Positions 31,423-40,252 of a DNA stretch of 64,000 nucleotides are shown here, one piece after another. How positions within the stretch are numbered: position 1 is the stretch's first letter; each line of letters starts with the position of its first letter. The notes beneath the pieces were generated by a model. It was not told where the DNA came from and made no database searches. It worked only from the letters and a program-made list of their open reading frames with translations. This stretch comes from Thermoleophilia bacterium UBA2241. Its GTDB lineage: Bacteria; Actinomycetota; Thermoleophilia; UBA2241. The stretch spans positions 124,204 to 188,203 of the forward strand of contig DDYF01000039.1 of assembly GCA_002347645.1 (NCBI GenBank), read 5' to 3'. The position numbers and the translations under genes were made by a program.

Positions 31423-31860
31423 TTACCACGGGATGTCGTCGTCGGCGTCCTTGGCCTCGTCGTCCTCGTCGTCGACGAACACGTTGTCCTCGAGCGGCAG
31501 CAAGCGCACGACGTCGTTCGTGAGCTCGCCGGTGTCGGAGCGCTTGCGCTGGCCGATCTCGGCCGTGAAGTGCTTGGACTCGAGGTCCTCGACCTGGGTC
31601 GTGGCGGGGTCGTCGATCACGTGCTCGAGCAGGCGCTTGAGCGTCCAGATCCTCTCTCGCGCCGTGCTCGGCCAGGCGTGCAGGACGCGGCCCCTGAACT
31701 CGCCGCCGGCGACGCGGAGCTTGAACACCTTCACGGTGTTGTCGTTCTCCTTGTCGTCGATCGAGACGAGCTTCACCGGGTACTTGCCGGCGGGGATCAG
31801 TCCGCCGACGTCGGCCTCGGCGAACGCTTTGGCCTCTTTCGAGTTGAGTAGCTTGGACAC
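31423..31860 (-). CDS. Single-strand-DNA-binding-like protein (DUF669 type)
   Basis: A 145-residue protein with the DUF669-like pattern (GLIPAGKYPVKLVSIDDKENDN, FKLRVAGGEFRGRVLHAWPST). The end is the striking part: a run of Asp/Glu closing in DDDIPW, nearly the DDDIPF tip that SSB proteins use to recruit partner enzymes. It lies between the Sak4-like ATPase and the primase, as expected of a phage SSB. Confidence 0.75.
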   Translation of the reverse strand: MSKLLNSKEAKAFAEADVGGLIPAGKYPVKLVSIDDKENDNTVKVFKLRVAGGEFRGRVLHAWPSTARERIWTLKRLLEHVIDDPATTQVEDLESKHFTAEIGQRKRSDTGELTNDVVRLLPLEDNVFVDDEDDEAKDADDDIPW

Positions 31861-31871
31861 GGTCTCTCCTC

Positions 31872-32660
31872 TCAGGTTGTGGTGGTGGGCTTGACGGGCT
31901 TGTGGACGCGGGCCATGTAGGCGGCCTGCTCAGGGTCGGGCTCGGCGATCGAATAGGTGCTGTCGACGTAGGACAGGATCCGGTCGAAGGTCGGGTGCAC
32001 GAGGCGCGGCGGCAGGAGCCCGAAGCGGTCCTTCGCGATGAACTTGCGGCCGGGCCGGAAGGCGCTGACATACTCGGGCTCGTCTTGGCCGGCGCGCGGC
32101 GCGGCGCGCATGTAGCCGGCGAGGTCGACCAGGCCGAGCAGGTCGTTCGCCGCCGTGGGCGTCAGGGCGGGGCCGAGGTGCACCTCGCCGTCGGCGTCCT
32201 CGTCACGACGGACGTGCGCCGTGAAGATGGCATGCACGGGCAGGTCGCGCAGACCGCGGCAGATACGCCTCGTCTGTTGAGTGATCGCCTGGTAATCGCC
32301 CTGAGCCGGCCGGTCGCGCCCCGGTGCGGTCTCCTCGAGCAGGCAGCGCTGGAGCTCCGACACTGAGTCGAGCACGACGGCGGTGAAGGCCTCGGGGTCG
32401 CGGGCGAGCTCCGAGGCGATCTGCCGGATGACATCGACGAGTCCCTCGTGCGAGGTCTCGCGGATCACCTCGATGTTCGCCACGGGGACGCCGTGCGGCT
32501 CCAAGGCGGCGCGTTGCAGGCCGCGCTCGAGGTCGATGAAGGCGACGCGGCCAAGGCGGGCGGCGCAGGCCGAGCTCGGCGTCTTGCAGGTGCCGTTGTC
32601 GCCGTAGAGCAGCACGTTAATGGTCGTCCGCTGGTCGTCGAGTGTCGGGCGCTGAGTCAC
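31872..32660 (-). CDS. Sak4-like RecA-fold ATPase (phage recombination protein)
   Basis: A 262-residue ATPase. Walker A is YGDNGTCKT (about 18-26), Walker B FTAVVLDSVSEL (about 95-105). The close resembles phage nucleotide-binding/Sak4 proteins (GRKFIAKDRFGLLPPRLVHP). Sak4 anneals single strands and depends on its cognate SSB, which is the next gene. GTG start at 32660 overlaps the AlpA-like gene by four bases. Confidence 0.8.
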   Translation of the reverse strand: MTQRPTLDDQRTTINVLLYGDNGTCKTPSSACAARLGRVAFIDLERGLQRAALEPHGVPVANIEVIRETSHEGLVDVIRQIASELARDPEAFTAVVLDSVSELQRCLLEETAPGRDRPAQGDYQAITQQTRRICRGLRDLPVHAIFTAHVRRDEDADGEVHLGPALTPTAANDLLGLVDLAGYMRAAPRAGQDEPEYVSAFRPGRKFIAKDRFGLLPPRLVHPTFDRILSYVDSTYSIAEPDPEQAAYMARVHKPVKPTTTT

Positions 32661-32878
32661 GGTGTGGGCTCCTCGGTGGCGGGGCCGTCGACGCCCAGGG
32701 CGGCGAGCACGGCGGCCGTGGGGATCCTGATCGTGCGGCCGACGCGCAGGACGGGCACCGGCGATTGGCCGGCGCGGATCGCGTCATAGAGGCTGTCGCT
32801 CGAGACGCAGAGCAGGGCCGCGGCGCGCTTCACGTTGAGCGCCGGCGGCAGGTCGGTGAGGTCAGGCGTGCGTCTCAC
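32657..32878 (-). CDS. AlpA/excisionase-like helix-turn-helix protein
   Basis: A 73-residue winged HTH: LNVKRAAALLCVSSDSLYDAIRAGQSPVPVLRVGRTIRIPTAAVLAAL (in parts), the standard helix-turn-helix_17/excisionase layout. It overlaps the Xre gene by 17 bp and precedes the recombination ATPase, so it probably acts as regulator or excision factor of the element. Confidence 0.8.
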   Translation of the reverse strand: MRRTPDLTDLPPALNVKRAAALLCVSSDSLYDAIRAGQSPVPVLRVGRTIRIPTAAVLAALGVDGPATEEPTP

Positions 32879-33074
32879 CGTCGACCTCGCTCATGAGCGC
32901 CGCCGGGTCGCCCGTCCAGCCCAGAGCACCGGCGAGGCGCTTGAGCTCGCCCGGGTAGGCGACGGCCTTGGCACCCTCGATCACGCTGAGGCGCGACGGG
33001 TGCAAGTCGGCGAGCTGGGCGAGCTTCCGCTTGCTCAGACCACGGAGCTCGCGCTGTCTGGTGATCTCGAACAT
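32862..33074 (-). CDS. Xre-family repressor
   Basis: A 70-residue protein that is nearly all one Xre/Cro HTH: QRELRGLSKRKLAQLADLHPSRLSVIEGAKAVAYPGELKRLAGAL (in parts). ATG 33074 follows AGGAGGAGA. It is the first gene of the minus-strand replication operon and lies opposite the plus-strand integrase operon. The inverted repeat between the two is its likely target, so it would control the integrated/active switch. Confidence 0.85.
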   Translation of the reverse strand: MFEITRQRELRGLSKRKLAQLADLHPSRLSVIEGAKAVAYPGELKRLAGALGWTGDPAALMSEVDGETHA

Positions 33075-33089
33075 TCCTGTCTCCTCCTC

Positions 33090-33149
33090 TTGCCTTTCGT
33101 TCACGGTGCCTGTATCATGCCAGAGACAATGAAGGCTCAAGATTGTCTC
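33090..33149. promoter_or_regulatory. Divergent promoters with an Xre operator
   Basis: Plus-strand promoter: TTGCCT (33090-33095), 17 bases, TATCAT (33113-33118). Minus-strand promoter: TTGAGC (33140-33135), 17 bases, TGATAC (33117-33112). The -10 boxes lie on top of each other. An inverted repeat GAGACAAT-N11-ATTGTCTC (33123-33149) covers the plus start point and the minus -35. A repressor on it would shut both operons. Confidence 0.65.
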
Positions 33150-33165
33150 GCAAGGAGGTTCGGCG

Positions 33166-34194
33166 ATGAACAAGAAACGGCAGTTGCTCGACGGGGCGCT
33201 CCGCGACCTGGGCGAGTGGCCGGCGACGGACGCCGACGTGCAACGCATCCTCGTCGACGAGGAACTCGGCCCGATGAACGGAGCAACCGACTTCGCCTAT
33301 GCCGCGGGCTTCATAGCGGATATCCGCGCAGGCGCGCGCCGAGCACGTCGCCCCCGCGCGACGGAGCCGAAGGAGCGACCTGTCGACGAGGCGACCGACG
33401 GCGCGGCGTGGGACGCCTGCCGGCGCCGCGTGCTCACCCGAGCGGCCGGCGTGAGTCCGCGCTTCGCTCGCGGCCTCTTTGGCCTCGCCGGGCCGGCCTC
33501 GCCGGATGACCTGGCCGGCGTGCTCGCGCGGGCGCGAGAGGTAGAACGCCAGGCGGGCGACGAGCTCCGTCTTGAGGTGCCGGTGATCGAAGGCGAGCAG
33601 GTCGTCGTTGCCGACGTGTGGACGGTGTACCGCGGCTACGCGACCGACCCGAAGGAGCCGGCCGAGAGCGCGCCGCCGCAGGCACTCTTCTACCTTGCCG
33701 AGCACGCCGCGCGGATCGCCCGGCGTACCGGCGTGAGCCAAGCTGACGTTGTGCTCTACCTGCTCTGCGACCTCGTCGTCTACTGGTCGCCGGTGCGCGC
33801 CTTCGTCGAGTGGGATCCCTTCGCGATCGTCGTGCGCGCCGACTGGCCGTTCGTGAGGCCCGACGACGTGGCGGCGCTCTTCGCGCGCGCCCGCGGCAGT
33901 CTCTACGGACTCCCGGCGGACGCCGACGCGGCCACGCGGCTCGACGTCGGCAAGCGGGTGATGAGCGCGGAGCTCGTGCACTTCGTCGCCGAGCGCCGGG
34001 AGCTCGCCGACGAGAAGCGCCGGCAGGGCTGGGGGCGCCTGCACAAGGCGTGGACGGCGGCCTACCCCGAGAAGCCGTACAAGTCGCTCCACTCGATGAA
34101 GCGCGCCTACCAGGAGGCCGAGAAGCGCCTCCCCGAGATGACGCTCAGCCCGGCGCCCTGGCGCCCGGTCGCAAGCGGGAAGGAGGACTCGTGA
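33166..34194 (+). CDS. Hypothetical protein upstream of the integrase
   Basis: A 342-residue protein of no family that I know. ATG 33166 follows AAGGAGG. The first 40 residues are charged and helical. The middle is basic (RRARRPRATEPKERPVDE). The C-terminal half (PPQALFYLAEHAARIARRTGVSQADVVLYLLCDLVVYWSPVR, in parts, then WDPFAIVVRADWPFVRPDDVAALFARAR) is helix-rich and resembles a sensor or adaptor domain. It shares an operon with the integrase by a GTGA overlap, so a role in integration control or phage defence is possible. Confidence 0.75.
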   Translation: MNKKRQLLDGALRDLGEWPATDADVQRILVDEELGPMNGATDFAYAAGFIADIRAGARRARRPRATEPKERPVDEATDGAAWDACRRRVLTRAAGVSPRFARGLFGLAGPASPDDLAGVLARAREVERQAGDELRLEVPVIEGEQVVVADVWTVYRGYATDPKEPAESAPPQALFYLAEHAARIARRTGVSQADVVLYLLCDLVVYWSPVRAFVEWDPFAIVVRADWPFVRPDDVAALFARARGSLYGLPADADAATRLDVGKRVMSAELVHFVAERRELADEKRRQGWGRLHKAWTAAYPEKPYKSLHSMKRAYQEAEKRLPEMTLSPAPWRPVASGKEDS

Positions 34195-35450
34195 ACGGCC
34201 ACGTCCGCAAGCGCGGCAGCTCCTACGAGGTGATCCTCGATCTCGGCCGGCAGCCGGCGCAACGCTGCCCGGCGTGCATGGCGAAGAAGGGCCGCGCCGG
34301 CGGCCGTCTGCTGTGGACCGAGGACACCCGCCTGGACGCCTGCCCCGTCTGCGGCGGCGAGCTCGAGGACGTGACGGGCCGCCGTCAGCTCGTCGTTCCC
34401 GAGCGTTTCAAGACGGAGCGCGCGGCGGCGAAGCGGCTCAGGCAAGAGCTCACGGCGGCCGATGAGGGCGCCTTCGTCGAGCCCTCGACGATCACCCTCG
34501 GCGACTACCTGACGGAGGTGTGGCTGCCCTCTCTCGCTGGCGAGGAGCTCGCGCCCGGGACCGTGCGCCTCTACCGCGTACACGTCGATCAGCGCCTCGT
34601 GCCCGTCCTCGGCAAGCGCCCTCTACAGGCGCTCAGGGGGGCCGACGTGACGGAGCTCAAGACGCACATGGCGACGCACAAGGGCGTCCGCGGCAAGCTG
34701 CCCTCGGCGCAGACGCGCCGGCAGACGGTCGTCGTGCTGCACAAGGCGCTGGGCGCCGCCGTCAGGGACGGCTACCTGCCCCGCAATCCCGCGCAGGGCG
34801 TGAGGCCGCCGCGGGTGCGCCGGCGCGAGGTGACGACCTGGACGGCCGGCGAGCTGCGCACCTTTCTCGCCTCGACGCGAGGCGACCGTCTGGCCCCGTT
34901 GTGGCGCTTCCTGTCGCAGACCGGCCTCCGTCGTGGCGAGGCGCTCGGCCTGTGCGTCGAGGCGCTCAAGCTGGACGCCGGCAAGGTCGAGGTCCTCCGG
35001 CAGCGGCGCCAGGACGGCTACGCGGTCGAGGAGGCCGAGCTCAAGGCCGGCGAGCGCCGCACGATCAGTATCGACGCGAGGACCGTCGAGGCCCTTCGGG
35101 CCCAGGCAGCACAACAGCTCGAGGACGCAGCGATGGGCGGCGACAAGTGGACAGCGACCGGCTTCGTGTTCACACGCGAGGACGGCCTGCCCTGGCACCC
35201 CGACCGGGTCACGAAGCTGTTCGACGTCGCGGTCAAGACGGCCGGCGTGCCGCGCATCCGGCTTCACGACCTGCGCCACACTTGGGCGACGCTCGCCCTG
35301 CGCGCCGGCGTGCACCCGAAGGTCGTGCAGGAGCGGCTCGGCCACAAGCGGATCGGCATGACGCTGGACACGTACAGCCATGTCCTGCCCGATATGCAGG
35401 AGGCCGCGGCCAAGCTCGTGGCGGCCCTGGTCGACGGGGAGGCGACATGA
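34191..35450 (+). CDS. int: Tyrosine-type site-specific integrase
   Basis: A 419-residue phage integrase. All catalytic residues are present: Arg247 in TGLRRGE, His359 and Arg362 in LHDLRHTWAT, His385 in LGHKRIGMT and Tyr395 in TLDTYSHV. The SAM-like core-binding domain spans about 100-200. The N-terminal arm domain is interrupted by a zinc ribbon, CPAC (26-29) and CPVC (51-54), a variation I have rarely seen. GTG start 34191. It lies next to attR and would catalyse recombination into tRNA-Asn. Confidence 0.93.
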   Translation: MNGHVRKRGSSYEVILDLGRQPAQRCPACMAKKGRAGGRLLWTEDTRLDACPVCGGELEDVTGRRQLVVPERFKTERAAAKRLRQELTAADEGAFVEPSTITLGDYLTEVWLPSLAGEELAPGTVRLYRVHVDQRLVPVLGKRPLQALRGADVTELKTHMATHKGVRGKLPSAQTRRQTVVVLHKALGAAVRDGYLPRNPAQGVRPPRVRRREVTTWTAGELRTFLASTRGDRLAPLWRFLSQTGLRRGEALGLCVEALKLDAGKVEVLRQRRQDGYAVEEAELKAGERRTISIDARTVEALRAQAAQQLEDAAMGGDKWTATGFVFTREDGLPWHPDRVTKLFDVAVKTAGVPRIRLHDLRHTWATLALRAGVHPKVVQERLGHKRIGMTLDTYSHVLPDMQEAAAKLVAALVDGEAT

Positions 35451-35956
35451 GAGCGACGAAGAAGCACCGGACGGTGGCCTACCACGAGGCGGGACACGCG
35501 GTCATGCGCTTAGAGCTTGGGCGACGGCCGATCCACGCCACAATCAAGCCCTCGCTGGCTACGCTCGGTCACGTCAGACACCGCAGAACGCAGCTGGATC
35601 TCGACTACTTCGACGCCCGCGACTGGCGCCTCCAGCGCTGGGCCGAGACTGAGGTCATGGTCTCTCTCGCCGGTCGCGAGGCTGAGCGTCGACTCACGGG
35701 CCGCAAGAACAACGAGGGCGCAGCGTCGGACATCGAGTGGGCGCTCGAGGTCGCGCGGAAGTGCGAGGGCGAGCGGGCCAGAGCTTTCGTGAGCTGGTTG
35801 AAACTCAAGACGCGCGACTGGATCGCCTCGCCGCTCGTCTGGATGCAGATCGAGGCCGTCGCCGGCGCCCTGCTCGAGCGGGAGACGCTGACAGGAGCCG
35901 AGGTGCGCGAGGTCGCGTACGCGGCTGTGAGGTCTCAAGTTGAGGGCGGTGCGTGA
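35447..35956 (+). CDS. Free-standing M41 (FtsH-type) zinc peptidase domain
   Basis: A 169-residue protein with the zinc motif HEAGH at 13-17 and the second FtsH signature LAGREAERRLTG, then NNEGAASDIEWALEVAR, where Asp95 matches the third zinc ligand. The AAA ATPase and membrane parts of FtsH are missing. It overlaps the integrase stop by four bases (ATGA), so it is cotranscribed with it. It may cleave a repressor or a helper phage protein; that is inference. Confidence 0.78.
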   Translation: MRATKKHRTVAYHEAGHAVMRLELGRRPIHATIKPSLATLGHVRHRRTQLDLDYFDARDWRLQRWAETEVMVSLAGREAERRLTGRKNNEGAASDIEWALEVARKCEGERARAFVSWLKLKTRDWIASPLVWMQIEAVAGALLERETLTGAEVREVAYAAVRSQVEGGA

Positions 35957-35970
35957 GCGTTTGCCGAAGT

Positions 35971-35992
35971 GTGGAGGGCAAGTGGAGGGCAA
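35971..35992 (+). repeat. Arm-type integrase site candidates, right end
   Basis: Two exact tandem copies of GTGGAGGGCAA (35971-35981, 35982-35992), matching the pair 81 bp inside attL, and 56 bp before attR. Same orientation at both ends. Confidence 0.6.
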
Positions 35993-36040
35993 AAGGCCCG
36001 TCTCCGCCGGTCTTGGTGCTAGCGAAAACGGGCCTTTTGC
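35989..36040 (-). terminator. Element-supplied terminator of the rebuilt tRNA-Asn
   Basis: GCAAAAGGCCCG (35989-36000) pairs without mismatch with CGGGCCTTTTGC (36029-36040). It follows the tRNA 3' end on the minus strand by eight bases and could also stop the plus-strand M41 gene. The element thus brings both the 3' half and a terminator. Confidence 0.65.
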
Positions 36041-36047
36041 AGGTATT

Positions 36048-36122
36048 TGGCTCCTCGGGTAGGACTCGAACCTACAACCCTCCGGTTAACAGCCGGATGC
36101 TCTACCATTGAGCTACCGAGGA
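36048..36122 (-). tRNA. tRNA-Asn (GTT), rebuilt by the element, includes attR
   Basis: The minus strand from 36122 begins TCCTCGGTAGCTCAATGG, with anticodon loop CTGTTAA (anticodon GTT), T-arm GGTTCGAGTCC and an encoded CCA at 36050-36048. Bases 36048-36087 are the att repeat and come from the element. The 5' half with the anticodon is chromosomal. The tRNA is intact, so insertion did not cost the cell the gene. Confidence 0.95.
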
Positions 36123-36189
36123 CCGCTCTGGCCGGGACAGTATAGGCCAGAGGTGAAGACGTGCGCCAGCGCGCCCTGCGGCTCGAACA

Positions 36190-37638
36190 TCAGTGCCAGC
36201 GGGGCTCGAGCCACCAGCCGTTCGGCACGCCGTAGGCCTCCGACCCGACGGACTCGTGGCTGCGCAGGCCGCGCCGCGCCTCGACAGTGAGCTTGGCCGC
36301 GAGACGCTGCCGCAGCTCCTCGAAGCGGGGCCTCCAGTAACTCTCGTCGCCGGGCTCGCGGCCGGCCAGCTCGCCGCTGGCGACGACGGCCTTCGCGGCG
36401 GCCTCCGCCGGTACCGGCTCCGTCCACCACTCGGGACACGCGACCCGCATCCCGAAACGACTCGCCGGCGTGTCGAGGTCGGCGGCCGGGTCGCCGGCCG
36501 GCAGATAGGCCCACGACTCAGCCTGCAGCGTGATCGACGTGTTCGGCGCGCCGTTCACGAAGGCCTCCAGCGCGTCGAGCGTCTCGTCCGCGCTGGCTTC
36601 GGACTCGCCCGGCTGGTTGAAGGTGAACGCGGCCGCCGTCAGGAGCCCCTTGGCGTTGGCGTAGGTCAAGAGGTCGAGGGCGTGCTCGACGGCGCGCTGC
36701 GGCTGCGGCGCCTGGCCTGTGCGCGAGAGGAGGTCGCGCGAGAGGGTACCCACGTCGAGCCGCAGGCGCACGCGCGCCGCGTACATCTTGTCGAGGTCGA
36801 GGCGGACCAGCGCGTCGGGCCTGCCGGTCAACGAGATTGCGAGATCACGACGGTCGCTCGTCGCGACACGGTCGAGCACCGCGCGCCGCCAGACTGCGTC
36901 GTAGCCGAAGGCCGGGTCCAGGATGTCGATGCGACCGGGCCGCAAGGCGGCGACTTGGTCGATGAGCGCGAGCGCGACGTCCGGCGGGTACGCGTGCCAG
37001 CCGGCGCCGCCCGGACGCAGCAGGCAGGCGGGCGCGTTGTACGGACAACCGCGGCTGAGGAAGACGCCGAGCTTGGGCAGACCCGTGGCGGCGTACGGGT
37101 AGGCCACGAAGTCCGGCAGGTGCTCCACGTCGAGCGGCAGCGGCGTGCCCTCGACCGGCCGGCAGCTCAGCGTGTCGCGGTCGCCGTCGGCCACCGCCTG
37201 CGCCAGCGTGACCACGGCGCTCTCGGCCTCGCCGACGACCAGCCAGTTGAACGGCGAACCCTCGTACGCGAAGTCATCCGGGCGCACGGATACGTGGTAG
37301 CCCTCGACGGCGATCACGGCGCTGGGATGGAGCCGGCGCACGCGCTCGGCGACGGCGATCGCAGCGGAGTACTGCAGCGCCGACCAGCACGAGATGACGA
37401 CGAGGTCCGCCGGAAGCGCGCGCAGGAGGTCCTCGGCTTTGCCGAGGAAGTCGGCGCGCGCCTCCTCGCTATCCGGGTTGCCCAGCTCGGCCTCCAGATC
37501 GAGCACGCCGACGGTGTGACCCGCCCGCCTGAGCTCGGAGAACAGACTCACCAGTTCGGGCTTGACGCGCGGGCCGTCGGCCCAGCGGCCGCCGAACAGG
37601 GAAGCCGGGAACACCAGAAGGACGCGCGGATCGCCCAT
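36190..37638 (-). CDS. B12-binding, radical-SAM-like protein with atypical cysteines
   Basis: A 482-residue protein. Residues 1-150 look like a cobalamin-binding Rossmann domain (VLLVFPASLFGG, LVVISCWSALQYSAAIAVAERVRRLHPSAVIAVEGYH in parts). The radical SAM core follows, but where CxxxCxxC is expected the sequence reads LSRGCPYNAPACLL, so only two cysteines remain with six residues between. The rest keeps the barrel pattern (IDILDPAFGYD, TAAAFTFNQPGESEASADETLDALE). It may be a sensor that has lost SAM cleavage. ATG 37638 after GAGGTGGCG. Confidence 0.75.
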   Translation of the reverse strand: MGDPRVLLVFPASLFGGRWADGPRVKPELVSLFSELRRAGHTVGVLDLEAELGNPDSEEARADFLGKAEDLLRALPADLVVISCWSALQYSAAIAVAERVRRLHPSAVIAVEGYHVSVRPDDFAYEGSPFNWLVVGEAESAVVTLAQAVADGDRDTLSCRPVEGTPLPLDVEHLPDFVAYPYAATGLPKLGVFLSRGCPYNAPACLLRPGGAGWHAYPPDVALALIDQVAALRPGRIDILDPAFGYDAVWRRAVLDRVATSDRRDLAISLTGRPDALVRLDLDKMYAARVRLRLDVGTLSRDLLSRTGQAPQPQRAVEHALDLLTYANAKGLLTAAAFTFNQPGESEASADETLDALEAFVNGAPNTSITLQAESWAYLPAGDPAADLDTPASRFGMRVACPEWWTEPVPAEAAAKAVVASGELAGREPGDESYWRPRFEELRQRLAAKLTVEARRGLRSHESVGSEAYGVPNGWWLEPRWH

Positions 37639-37770
37639 TCTCGCCACCTCGTGAGTCGGCCGCGCTCGCCGCGGCACACGTTCGCAGGACGTGGAACGAG
37701 GCGCGCCGGACGGATGCCCGGGCGCCGCCGGCCCTGCCGGCATTATGTTCGAGGCGCGCGGGCGAGAAAC

Positions 37771-37866
37771 GTGGCGCGGCGGCGCAAACCGTCGCGCGTC
37801 AGTCGTGGCGCGGCGGCGCAAACCGTCGCGCGTCAGTCGTGGCGCGGCGGCGCAAGCCGTCGCGCA

Positions 37867-37872
<6 letters not shown>
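37771..37872. repeat. Three tandem 34-bp repeats behind rpoD
   Basis: A 34-bp unit beginning GTGGCGCGGCGGCGCAAACC repeats at 37771-37804, 37805-37838 and 37839-37872; the first two are identical, the third has two changes. Each unit can form a hairpin (GCGCGGCGG with CCGTCGCGC, one mismatch). The third unit includes the rpoD stop codon, so the array seems to have grown outward from the gene end. They may be stacked terminators. Confidence 0.8.
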
Positions 37873-38997
<1,125 letters not shown>

Positions 38998-39086
38998 GCG
39001 GTTCTCCTCGCCGGCTCGTTCAATCTCACGTCAGTATGCGGTGACCCTGCGGCGCACCGCACGCTCGTCCCACTACGTCGACTTGT

Positions 39087-39113
39087 GTGAGGTCAGGCTT
39101 CGCGGGACCTCAC
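39087..39113. terminator. Hairpin between the two sigma genes
   Basis: GTGAGGTC (39087-39094) pairs with GACCTCAC (39106-39113), ten-base loop, 18 bp after the upstream rpoD stop. It separates the two sigma genes, so the downstream copy probably has its own promoter in 38998-39130. Confidence 0.55.
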
Positions 39114-39130
39114 GGTGGCACCTTCGGCCG

Positions 39131-40248
<1,118 letters not shown>

Positions 40249-40252
<4 letters not shown>

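Larger units (their letters stand above)
21601..36087. mobile_element. tRNA-Asn-integrated element, probable capsid-encoding phage satellite
   Basis: About 14.5 kb bounded by the 40-bp att repeats, with the integrase at the end next to the rebuilt tRNA. Contents in order: a plus-strand five-gene set with a pseudopilin, a minus-strand set with HNH-like and HK97 capsid genes and small zinc-finger genes, an iteron origin, a primase-polymerase, SSB-like, Sak4-like, AlpA-like and Xre genes, then plus-strand integrase and M41-like peptidase. There is a capsid gene but no portal, terminase, protease or tail gene, so self-packaging is unlikely. A decayed prophage is the main alternative, but the tight gene overlaps argue for an intact small element. 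Confidence 0.85.
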
